This document shows positions 1 to 6,064 of a stretch of DNA of 12,490 nucleotides, piece after piece; positions within the stretch are counted from its first letter, which is position 1; every line of letters starts with the position of its first letter. The notes below the pieces were generated by a model that ran no database searches, was not told the DNA's origin, and saw only the letters and a program-made list of their open reading frames with translations. A program made the translations under genes and the position numbers. This stretch comes from Dehalococcoidia bacterium UBA5629 (GTDB lineage Bacteria > Chloroflexota > Dehalococcoidia > GIF9 > UBA5629). Location of the stretch: positions 1 through 12,490 of the forward strand of contig DIKB01000040.1 of the NCBI GenBank assembly GCA_002421445.1, written 5' to 3'.

Positions 1-130
1 CAACGAAATCGGCGATATCCTGCACATCGCCAAGCTGATAATTGTGCGCCAGAATGACGGCATTTTTCGCCTTGAGTAATGCACGTATCTCATCGATACT
101 ATCGCTATCTCTGGTTTCCACCGGGTTCAT
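1..130 (-). CDS. nadA: Quinolinate synthase NadA, N-terminal part (cut by window edge)
   Basis: Only the first 43 codons are present. The translated stretch around residues 24-43 contains ILAHNYQ followed by DVQDIADFV, the hallmark N-terminal substrate-binding motif of NadA, the [4Fe-4S] enzyme that condenses iminoaspartate with dihydroxyacetone phosphate to quinolinate in NAD synthesis. The Cys ligands of the cluster lie outside the window. The only in-frame ATG is at 130, but GAGGA abuts it with no spacer. A GTG at 121-119 (codon 4) sits 9 nt from that GAGGA and is at least as good a start. An in-frame TGA shortly upstream rules out a longer protein. The gene has its own strong promoter (257-285), so it is probably not just the tail of the ABC operon. 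Confidence 0.9.
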   Translation of the reverse strand, partial: MNPVETRDSDSIDEIRALLKAKNAVILAHNYQLGDVQDIADFV

Positions 131-164
131 TCCTCGTCTTTCTTGATCTGCAATTCATCGCCGG

Positions 165-233
165 TACAATACTTCGATGTCCCTTTTTTTACACTTGTGC
201 ATACTGCAATAATGCACCCCATCCTACAATACT
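165..233 (-). promoter_or_regulatory. nadA leader: small inverted repeat flanked by 9-bp direct repeats
   Basis: Within the predicted untranslated leader, GTGCAT (197-202) and ATGCAC (212-217) form a perfect 6-bp inverted repeat with a 9-nt centre. On the plus strand the 9-mer TACAATACT occurs at 165-173 and again at 225-233, exactly 60 bp apart, on either side of the hairpin. There is no U-tract after the hairpin in the direction of nadA, so it is not an intrinsic terminator. An operator or structured leader is possible; nothing identifies the regulator. Confidence 0.3.
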
Positions 234-256
234 CCCGAAACGTAATTAATACGGCA

Positions 257-285
257 ATTATAGAAAGCCGTTGCTCAGGGGTCAA
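257..285 (-). promoter_or_regulatory. Sigma-70-type promoter of nadA
   Basis: On the minus strand, TTGACC (285-280) is followed after exactly 17 bp by a perfect TATAAT (262-257). The predicted start is near 250, giving a leader of about 120 nt before nadA. It lies just past the stop of the ABC ATPase gene, so nadA can be transcribed alone. Confidence 0.75.
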
Positions 286-309
286 ATTTGCGGGTGAAGC
301 GCATCCGAT

Positions 310-975
310 TTAGCCGGCGATTTCGCCGTCTTTGAGCTTAATGACTCTATGAGCCATTTGAGCCAGATCCATATTGTGAGTTACCACGATCAATGTTAGC
401 CCCTGCTTATGTAAGCTATCGAGCAGATCATAGATTCGTTGAGCAGTTGCCGAGTCCAGATTGCCGGTCGGCTCATCAGCAAGGATGATTTTCGGCTCGT
501 TAATCAAAGCCCTGCCGATTGCCACCCGCTGCATCTCACCACCACTGAGCTGATGAGGCAGGTGATCAGCCCGTTTTTCGAGGCCGACGGTATTCAAAAT
601 AGAATCAATTTTCCCGTTTCCGTCTTTTCGATGGCTGAACATGAGGGGAAGCTCGATATTTTCTCTGACAGTCAGGGTCGGCAGCAGGAAAAAACTCTGA
701 AAAATAAATCCGATATTCTGCCGGCGCACTTTGACCATTTTCCCCTCAGGAAGATCGCTTACATTAATGCCGTTGACTGTAATCGTGCCGCGGCTTGGTC
801 TGTCAAGACAACCCAAAAGATTCAGCAGCGTCGTCTTCCCCGACCCTGACGGCCCGACAATAGCCACGAATTCCCCTTGCTGGATAGTAAAATTGACGTT
901 TTGTAAAGCATGAATCGTCTCGCTTCCGCGGACATATTCTTTAGCTAACTCATTGATAACAATCGCGTCTTTCAT
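310..975 (-). CDS. MacB/LolD-type ABC transporter ATP-binding protein
   Basis: A 221-residue cytoplasmic ATPase that energises the adjacent FtsX/MacB-fold permease. All motifs are present: Walker A GPSGSGKT (41-48), Q-loop glutamine in FIFQ (93), signature LSGGEMQRVAIGRAL (143-157), Walker B IILADEP (163-169) followed by D-loop GNLD, and switch His in VVTHN (200). The start at 975 is chosen because its ATG overlaps the permease stop as TAATG and has AAGGAG upstream. The open frame runs on to 1080, but that extension lies wholly inside the permease gene and has no conserved content. Proteins of this class usually drive mechanotransmission (lipoprotein release, peptide or macrolide export) rather than classic substrate translocation. 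The cargo cannot be told from sequence. Confidence 0.92.
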   Translation of the reverse strand: MKDAIVINELAKEYVRGSETIHALQNVNFTIQQGEFVAIVGPSGSGKTTLLNLLGCLDRPSRGTITVNGINVSDLPEGKMVKVRRQNIGFIFQSFFLLPTLTVRENIELPLMFSHRKDGNGKIDSILNTVGLEKRADHLPHQLSGGEMQRVAIGRALINEPKIILADEPTGNLDSATAQRIYDLLDSLHKQGLTLIVVTHNMDLAQMAHRVIKLKDGEIAG

Positions 976-2144
976 TACTCGTAGCTGCTCCTTATCGCAC
1001 CGATCGGCGTCAAGCGTGCTGATCTCAGCGCCGGATATATGCCGCAGATAATGCCGATGACCACTGAAAACGCCAGACACAACAATATCAGCTGCGGATC
1101 CGATGAGATGAGCTGTCCGCTGGGTGCATACGGGATAATGCCTCGGACAAATCCCTCTATGAGGCTGGAGGCAATGATCGATGTCGCCGCTCCTAGTATG
1201 CCACCGCTGATGGTGATGAACAGGGTCTCGATAAGCACCAGTTTGCCGATATCGACTCCGGAGGCACCAAGCGCCTTCATCATACCGAATTCTCTGATTC
1301 GCTCATTTACTGACATGAGAAGAGTATTGATAATACCGACTGCGCAGATGATGATGGCAACAATAATCACAGAGATGAGTAATGTTTGAGCCGAGCCGAC
1401 TAAATTCAGAATGGTGCCCATTATCTGGGACATAGTGACAACCTGAACATCAGGTATCGTCTCCAGCGTCTGCCCCACCTGAGATATTTTCGTGATATCC
1501 TTCACTCTTATGGCTATCGTAGTAATCAGCCCGTCTTTATCGAATACGCGCTGGGCTGCTGCCAGCGGCAGGAAATGAAATTCGTCATCCTGTCCGCCGG
1601 TCCTGTCCAATATACCAACGATCGTGAACGGTTCTTTATTCGGACCAAAAGGCATCGTACTGCCAATTTGTAGATTTTTCTTCTCTGCAATATTCTTTCC
1701 GATGACCATGACATGATCTTCATCGTCCGAGAAGAATCGCCCTTCCACTTTCCACCATGATTTGAGCTTTTGCATATCGGCAGCATTGATGCCGTATACT
1801 ATATGCGGCGTCTCATCCTTATAGAATTGCTGAAGTAGCATCGGCGTCGCCAGATCGACTCCCTGCATCGTTTTCACTTGTTCCAGATCAGCTAGGGAAA
1901 GATACTTGGGGATCACGCCCCCGTGGATAATAAGAGATGCCGCCTCATATGGACATCCCTTTGGAACTGCCAGAATATGAATGCCCATATTATCCAGCTC
2001 TTTCGTAAGTTGCTTCTCATATCCGTCCTTGAACGACGACAAACTGAATAGAGCAGCAACCGCTATCGCCACACCAAAAACCGTTAGCATCGTCCGCATT
2101 TTGCGGCGCATTAAATTTTTAATTGCCAGTTTAATAAAATTCAT
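975..2144 (-). CDS. MacB/FtsX-family ABC permease with a periplasmic-type domain and a GCPYEAA motif
   Basis: A 389-residue membrane protein with the MacB layout: one N-terminal transmembrane helix (about 18-36), a large external domain (about 40-250), then three helices (about 253-278, 303-329, 350-370). The coupling segment EFGMMKALGAS (285-295) and the C-terminal YPALRSARLTPIGAIR (370-385) are typical of the FtsX/MacB permease fold. The external domain carries the notable segment PKGCPYEAAS (61-70) followed by a His-Gly-Gly (74-76), which could bind a metal or cofactor, although only one Cys is present. AGGGG 7 nt before the ATG is a good ribosome site. The gene starts 14 nt after the lipoprotein stop and overlaps the ATPase by one base, so all three form one operon. 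It probably acts as a homodimer. Confidence 0.88.
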   Translation of the reverse strand: MNFIKLAIKNLMRRKMRTMLTVFGVAIAVAALFSLSSFKDGYEKQLTKELDNMGIHILAVPKGCPYEAASLIIHGGVIPKYLSLADLEQVKTMQGVDLATPMLLQQFYKDETPHIVYGINAADMQKLKSWWKVEGRFFSDDEDHVMVIGKNIAEKKNLQIGSTMPFGPNKEPFTIVGILDRTGGQDDEFHFLPLAAAQRVFDKDGLITTIAIRVKDITKISQVGQTLETIPDVQVVTMSQIMGTILNLVGSAQTLLISVIIVAIIICAVGIINTLLMSVNERIREFGMMKALGASGVDIGKLVLIETLFITISGGILGAATSIIASSLIEGFVRGIIPYAPSGQLISSDPQLILLCLAFSVVIGIICGIYPALRSARLTPIGAIRSSYE

Positions 2145-2158
2145 CTCAAATCCCCTGA

Positions 2159-2632
2159 CTAAAACTCGACTTTGGTGCCGATCAGGTACGTTTCACCTTT
2201 TTCCGATGTTACGTTGCCGAATACTCTGGCCTTTGCTCCCCGTTTCTGAGGGATAGACAGGTTGCTCGGAGCCAAGTCGACGTAGATCGTACCCGATCCG
2301 TCATTAAGTGTAAACCAGCAGCCGGCACCGCATTCAGAGACGATCTTACCTTCGACAATGATGGACTTCCCCATCAACGCTTTGGAGTCTTTGACCACAT
2401 CCGCTATTTTATATAACGTTGGACCTTCCTCTTTCGGTGTCGGAACAGGAGTTGACGGAATACTCGTAGCATCGGCAGTAGTAGTCGCAGGCGGTAAAGA
2501 TGGTAGCTGACTTATCGGTGCAGGTGCGACAGAATTTGCTGGCGTCGCATTGGACGCAGCAGCCGAACTACATCCGGCAAGAATCAGCAGGGCTATGCCT
2601 GCTATCGCTAAAATCAGCGCTCTATTAGACAT
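2159..2632 (-). CDS. Lipoprotein with Pro/Thr/Ser linker and OB-fold-like domain (CGAGCW motif)
   Basis: A 157-residue exported protein. A hydrophobic signal peptide (4-20) ends in lipobox Leu-Ala-Gly-Cys (Cys21), predicting a lipid anchor. Residues 22-70 are a low-complexity Ala/Pro/Ser/Thr linker. Residues 72-157 form a beta-rich domain with GKSIIVEGKI, then Cys101-Gly-Ala-Gly-Cys105-Trp, then DGSGTIYVDL and a final strand. This resembles the small OB-fold proteins of the DUF4920/tRNA_anti-like group, where a paired-Cys 'GCW' motif recurs; their function is unknown. The start at 2632 is supported by AAGGAGG 6 nt upstream. The open frame extends to 2710, but that would bury the signal peptide. 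As first gene of the ABC operon it is probably the extracytoplasmic partner of the permease. No convincing promoter was found in 2633-2775. Confidence 0.8.
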   Translation of the reverse strand: MSNRALILAIAGIALLILAGCSSAAASNATPANSVAPAPISQLPSLPPATTTADATSIPSTPVPTPKEEGPTLYKIADVVKDSKALMGKSIIVEGKIVSECGAGCWFTLNDGSGTIYVDLAPSNLSIPQKRGAKARVFGNVTSEKGETYLIGTKVEF

Positions 2633-2775
2633 AAATTGCCTCCTTAACAACATGTATCTAACAAACTTCGTTGTAATCGTCGATAAAATACGATAGCTAT
2701 TCCAATTCATCTTAATGACTCAGTGAGATGATAAGCTGACGATCATATGTACTCATTCTGCAATTCTCCGGTTTT

Positions 2776-3216
2776 CTAAGTATGCGACAGTTTCAATAAT
2801 GCAGTTTTGTCTTTATGTCTTTCGACCATATCCTGCAGACTGACCGCATCGAGTACGCCGTCAATAGCTATTTTCACATCTTTCCAGATATCATACATGA
2901 CACATGCATTTTGACGTGTGCAAACCGTGGGGTTATCCACACAGGCAACGGGAGCAGTAGATCCTTCGATGGCACGCATAATCTCGCCCACGGTTATTTT
3001 GTCAGGAGATCGTGCCAGAACAAAACCACCTCCACTACCACGCGTACTTCTGACCAATCCCGCCACTTTCAATGCAACCAGTATCTGCTCAAGATACCTC
3101 TCCGAAACATCCTGTCTGTCAGCTATATCTTTGACCAGAATCGGCCCGTTACCATAATGGAGAGCAAGGTCGAGCATTGCCCGTGTACCATATCGTCCTC
3201 TTGTTGAAAGTTTCAT
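2776..3216 (-). CDS. Rrf2-family transcription regulator no. 1 (IscR-like)
   Basis: A 146-residue winged-helix DNA-binding protein. The N-terminus MKLSTRGRYGTRAMLDLA and the wing segment TRGSGGGFVLAR (58-69) are typical of Rrf2 proteins. Three Cys at 92, 99 and 105 match the Fe-S ligand loop of IscR, but the first gap is six residues rather than the five of E. coli IscR. The place of the fourth ligand (His107 in E. coli) appears to be taken by Tyr108 in CVMYDIW. It probably senses Fe-S status or redox. It lies downstream of mnmA after a 144-nt gap and is about half identical to regulator no. 2 (8775-9218). An AAAAGGA lies 9 nt before the ATG. Its target could be the Fe-S genes, itself, or the following lipoprotein/ABC operon; the sequence does not decide. 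Confidence 0.88.
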   Translation of the reverse strand: MKLSTRGRYGTRAMLDLALHYGNGPILVKDIADRQDVSERYLEQILVALKVAGLVRSTRGSGGGFVLARSPDKITVGEIMRAIEGSTAPVACVDNPTVCTRQNACVMYDIWKDVKIAIDGVLDAVSLQDMVERHKDKTALLKLSHT

Positions 3217-3310
3217 AGAAATAAATCCTTTTTCTACATTACAACGCAGCTGTGAAGGCAGTATGAAGATTGTGTATATTTATCAAGAATATCATAGTTT
3301 TACTGATGTT

Positions 3311-3342
3311 TAAAATAAAGACCACCCTCGATCGAGTTCGTG
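3311..3342 (-). terminator. Possible weak terminator after mnmA
   Basis: Past the mnmA stop, the minus strand reads CAC, then the palindrome CTCGATCGAG (3327-3336), then GTG, and soon after a U-rich stretch TCTTTATTTTA. The stem is short and the loop tight (GATC), so this would be a weak intrinsic terminator at best. Confidence 0.3.
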
Positions 3343-3360
3343 CTTTTCGGAACACACCGC

Positions 3361-4437
3361 CTATTCAATGATCCCTCCCCCGAGCGTTATGTCATCATGG
3401 TAGAATACGACTGACTGTCCCGGAGCAATCGCTTTCTGCGGCTCTTTGAACATTACCTGCAATCTGCCATTTTCCAGAGGCGAAATCTCGGACCCAGTTT
3501 CGTTATGAGTATATCGTATTTTTGCCATAACCCGAGAAGTTTGCTCTGGAGCTGTTCCACTGATCCAGTTTATATCCGATGCGATAAGCATAGGTCTGGA
3601 CAGATCGTTTTCATCACCGACAACAATGGCATTTTGCTCGGGCAGAATTGCGGTGACAAACAGCGGCTTCTGCGCCGATATGCCCAATCTCCGCCGTTGC
3701 CCGATCGTATATAATTGACTCCCTTTATGCTGACCTATCGTTCTCCCATGCGTATCGAGTATCGGCCCCGGTTTTATAACCCCTGAAATATGTTGCGACA
3801 GAAATCCCGGATAATCATTATCGGGGATAAAGCAAATATCCTGACTATCCGCTTTAGCGGCAACCGGTAAACCTAATTCACGAGCTATCTCCCGTACCCG
3901 CTCCTTTTCGAGATGCCCGATAGGCAGCAGCGTATGCTTCATTTGCTCCTGTGTAAAACGGTACAACACGTAGGTTTGATCCTTACGGTGATCCATGCCT
4001 TTCTTGAGCAGATACCGGCCATCTATGGTGCTCCATTCAATTCTGGCATGATGTCCCGTGGCAATATAGCGAGCGCCAAGTTCTGTCGCCTTATTCAGGA
4101 GAGCGCCAAATTTCACATATTCATTGCAGCGGATACAGGGGTTTGGCGTTCTGCCATTGCAATACTCGCTACAAAAATCAGCGACGACCATCTTGGAAAA
4201 GAGGTCTCTGAAATCGACAACATAGTGTGGTATTTCGAGCGACTGCGCCACTTTTCTGGCATCCTCGATCTCGCTCGAGCCCCCGCAGCAGGCAGTGGAG
4301 TGGGCGTCGCCGGACATCTCCGGCAACCAGATTTGCATGGTGACTCCGATGACCTCATAGCCCTCACGCTTGAGAATGGCTGCGGCCACCGAGGAATCTA
4401 CCCCGCCACTCATCGCAACGACTACTTTTTCAGCCAT
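3361..4437 (-). CDS. mnmA: tRNA-specific 2-thiouridylase MnmA
   Basis: A 358-residue cytoplasmic enzyme that adenylates and thiolates U34 of tRNAs for Lys, Glu and Gln (2-thiouridine), using sulfur that starts at a cysteine desulfurase. The PP-loop SGGVDSS is at 10-16. The nucleophile Cys101 lies in RTPNPCIRCN and the persulfide-accepting Cys202 in DSQDICFIPD, both at the expected family positions. The tRNA-binding segment GHHARIEW and the C-terminal beta-barrel (GQSVVFY) are intact, and length is normal. The ribosome site is weak. In many bacteria mnmA directly follows Rrf2, iscS and iscU; here a TPP-controlled AIR-synthase-like gene stands between them. MnmA is the probable consumer of sulfur from the IscS encoded in this window. 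Confidence 0.95.
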   Translation of the reverse strand: MAEKVVVAMSGGVDSSVAAAILKREGYEVIGVTMQIWLPEMSGDAHSTACCGGSSEIEDARKVAQSLEIPHYVVDFRDLFSKMVVADFCSEYCNGRTPNPCIRCNEYVKFGALLNKATELGARYIATGHHARIEWSTIDGRYLLKKGMDHRKDQTYVLYRFTQEQMKHTLLPIGHLEKERVREIARELGLPVAAKADSQDICFIPDNDYPGFLSQHISGVIKPGPILDTHGRTIGQHKGSQLYTIGQRRRLGISAQKPLFVTAILPEQNAIVVGDENDLSRPMLIASDINWISGTAPEQTSRVMAKIRYTHNETGSEISPLENGRLQVMFKEPQKAIAPGQSVVFYHDDITLGGGIIE

Positions 4438-4461
4438 ACCGACACCGATATCTTCTATATA

Positions 4462-4489
4462 ATTGTATCTAAAATAAGCGAAATCAACA
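4462..4489 (-). promoter_or_regulatory. Possible mnmA promoter
   Basis: In the 92-nt gap before mnmA, the minus strand has TGTTGA (4489-4484), 16 bp, then TACAAT (4467-4462). An overlapping alternative is TTGATT (4487-4482) with 17 bp to AATTAT. The region is AT-rich, but the -35 match is only fair. Confidence 0.35.
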
Positions 4490-4529
4490 TATCACTGACC
4501 CGGGCGATAGCTCTCCGCGTGAAATTTTG

Positions 4530-5585
4530 TTATTTGCCCTTCGCCAGCGCACTGTAAAACGCCTTCCAGAACGGGTCAACAATGGGGTGCTTAAGCTCCC
4601 TTTCCTTCCCTTTTTCCACCAGAATCATGCCTTTCCCCGGTGGAATGAGTTCCCCCACAATGCTGGATTTGATATTTTTTTTGGCAAGTGTGGCAACTAC
4701 AGCATCAGCCTTATGCGGTCGACAGGTAATAATCAGTGTCCCTTCACTGATTGAGGAATAAGGGTCGATCCCAAGGTAGGCGCAAATCTCCAGCACACCG
4801 TCCTCAATGACAATCTTCTCTTTCTCCACATGCACTCCCAGTTTTGAAGCATGTCCGATCTCATAGAGAGCACCCCAGATACCACACTCGGTAGCATCAT
4901 GCATCGCAGTGACACCATCATCTCTGATTCCAACTGAGGCGGCGGTAAGCCCATCCTCAACAACCGACATCTTATAGAATATGTTTTCCGCTTTTTTGGC
5001 AAACTCGGCGCCGAATTCCTTTTCCATTAGTTTAGGTAGCGCCGCCCCGAAGATGCCGCATGCCTCAATAGCAGGCCCTTTCGTAATGATTATTTTATCC
5101 CCAACTGCGGCAAATTTCGGAGTAACATATTCGTCTTTGCTGCCGACACCGATGATAGTTGCGCCTCCAACCATGGGATAGTGGCAATTATCGTACCGTG
5201 CCGTATGTCCCGTGATAATGGATATCCCCAGCTTAACACACTCCTTGTGTATCGTATCCCACAGTAGAGTAAGCTGTTCCGTCGTTATCTCCATGGGCAG
5301 GTTTAAATCTATAGCAAGAAAGCGGGGCTTAAGAGCACAAGTGACGGAATCGGAAGCGAGAATATGGACGGCGAACCATGCAGCCCTTTCCCAGCCATAC
5401 TCGGGGACAATAAATACCGGGTCTGTTTTAATAGAAACCGCCATATCTCCGATTTCGACTATACCGACATCGACACCATGCTGCGGACCCACAAGAATGC
5501 TATCATTCTTCGCACCGAGACGCGGATAGATAACTTCATTGAATATCTCCGGTGAAATTTTGCCAATATCCGGCATTTTACTCAT
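4530..5585 (-). CDS. AIR-synthase-related (PurM/HypE-like) protein of unknown function
   Basis: A 351-residue protein with the two-domain PurM-like fold. The N-terminal AIRS domain (about 35-147) contains VDVGIVEIGDMAVSIKTDP and GHTARYDNCHYPMVGGATI. The C-terminal domain (about 163-322) contains VGDKIIITKG and MHDATECGIWGALYEI (228-243), where most relatives have Gly in place of Cys234. This superfamily includes PurM, PurL, SelD, HypE and ThiL, most of which use ATP to activate an oxygen or carboxamide. The overall sequence looks closest to archaeal/bacterial HypE-like subgroups of unassigned function, not to ThiL, and it lacks the HypE C-terminal Cys. AAGGAG 7 nt before the ATG supports the start. 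It is preceded by a TPP riboswitch and terminator, so thiamine-related work is likely. Its exact reaction is not known to me. Confidence 0.8.
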   Translation of the reverse strand: MSKMPDIGKISPEIFNEVIYPRLGAKNDSILVGPQHGVDVGIVEIGDMAVSIKTDPVFIVPEYGWERAAWFAVHILASDSVTCALKPRFLAIDLNLPMEITTEQLTLLWDTIHKECVKLGISIITGHTARYDNCHYPMVGGATIIGVGSKDEYVTPKFAAVGDKIIITKGPAIEACGIFGAALPKLMEKEFGAEFAKKAENIFYKMSVVEDGLTAASVGIRDDGVTAMHDATECGIWGALYEIGHASKLGVHVEKEKIVIEDGVLEICAYLGIDPYSSISEGTLIITCRPHKADAVVATLAKKNIKSSIVGELIPPGKGMILVEKGKERELKHPIVDPFWKAFYSALAKGK

Positions 5586-5620
5586 TTTCGTTCTCCTTCT
5601 TCATAATACTATATAATATT

Positions 5621-5645
5621 AAGAGAGGGATTTGATCCTCTCCTT
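5621..5645 (-). promoter_or_regulatory. Hairpin just upstream of the AIR-synthase-like gene
   Basis: GAGAGG (minus, 5642-5637) pairs with CCTCTC (5628-5623). The stem is extended by AT/AT around a 3-nt loop with one bulged base, and by A-U and G-U pairs at its base. It lies about 25 nt before the ribosome site. It is followed by AATATTATATAG rather than a U-run, so it is not a clean terminator. It may belong to the riboswitch expression platform or stabilise the mRNA. Confidence 0.4.
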
Positions 5646-5720
5646 GAAGCAAAACAGTACCAGCATTGCATAATCAAAATAACGCTTAGGGTAGCTGAAT
5701 TGTTCAAGGAAAGTGAAGTA

Positions 5721-5751
5721 AGAAAAGAAAACTCAGAAGCTCATCCTTCTG
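5721..5751 (-). terminator. Intrinsic terminator, expression platform of the TPP riboswitch
   Basis: On the minus strand CAGAAG (5751-5746), loop GATGAG, CTTCTG (5739-5734) forms a perfect 6-bp stem followed by AGTTTTCTTTTCTT. It starts 10 nt after the riboswitch P1 helix, the usual place for a ligand-dependent terminator that stops transcription when TPP is bound. The stem is short, so read-through is likely to be substantial. Confidence 0.65.
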
Positions 5752-5761
5752 GTCCTGGCAA

Positions 5762-5846
5762 TTCCACTTCCCTACGCTCGTATTACCGAGATCAGGTTTC
5801 AGAGTTGTCCCTTGGGACTCTCAGCCTTTCAGCTCCCCTAGCGGAA
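5762..5846 (-). promoter_or_regulatory. TPP (THI-box) riboswitch
   Basis: The minus strand holds all conserved blocks of the thiamine pyrophosphate aptamer in order: TAGGGGAGCTGAAAGG, CTGAGAG (HMP-pyrimidine sensor), a P3 stem GTCCC/GGGAC, then ACCTGATCTCGGTAATA, CGAGCGTAGGGAA (pyrophosphate sensor). P1 is closed by TTCCGCT (5846-5840) with AGTGGAA (5768-5762), seven pairs including one G-U. A terminator follows at once, and the next gene on this strand is the AIR-synthase-like gene at 5585. The usual outcome is repression of that gene when TPP is abundant. Confidence 0.96.
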
Positions 5847-5864
5847 AATATACAATTGTTTTTC

Positions 5865-5873
5865 AGTGTAGCA
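5865..5873 (-). promoter_or_regulatory. Possible extended -10 promoter of the riboswitch transcript
   Basis: TGC followed directly by TACACT (minus, 5873-5865) resembles an extended -10 element, placing the start about 10-20 nt before riboswitch helix P1. No good -35 lies at the right distance. An alternative -10, TATATT, is nearer to the aptamer but also lacks a partner. Confidence 0.35.
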
Positions 5874-5946
5874 CAGAGAGGAAAGAATAGCTAACCGCAA
5901 TCAAAATCCGTTTTTAAAGCTACCGTCACATTAACTCGAAGAACGG

Positions 5947-6064
5947 TTGTCACCTCGAGCAGAGTCGAGAGGTCTCTTGTATCTTCACAAACCGGCTTCC
6001 TATTTGCAATCCATCCGCAAAATAACAGGAGATCATCTCGTCGCTCCGCTCCTCATGATGACAA
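5947..6064 (-). repeat. MITE/REP-like intergenic element with imperfect terminal inverted repeats
   Basis: Both ends start with TTGTCA reading inward (5947-5952 on the plus strand, 6064-6059 on the minus strand). They continue with similar GA-rich sequence ending in TCTC: CCTCGAGCAGAGTCGAGAGG on one side, GAGGAGCGGAGCGACGAGA on the other. Such 'GAGCGGAGCGACGAGAT...' ends belong to a style of short dispersed non-coding repeat that I recognise from many bacterial chromosomes. The element is about 118 bp and codes for nothing. Its right end supplies the last codons and stop of iscU. Only one copy is seen here, so its repetitive nature is inferred. Confidence 0.5.

Noticed and set aside
976..1080. 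Longer N-terminus for the ABC ATPase (start at 1080)
   Set aside because: The extra 35 residues lie wholly in the permease coding region, have no family match, and the ATG at 975 has the TAATG overlap and a ribosome site.
2633..2710. Longer N-terminus for the lipoprotein (start at 2710)
   Set aside because: It would place 26 polar residues before the signal peptide, while ATG 2632 has a near-perfect AAGGAGG.
3258..3286. Promoter for Rrf2 no. 1 (TTGATA, 17 bp, TACTGC)
   Set aside because: The -10 matches the consensus at too few positions, and the AT-rich gap offers several equally weak alternatives.
5700..5894. 64-residue plus-strand open frame
   Set aside because: It is the complement of the TPP riboswitch and its terminator; RNA conservation explains the sequence.
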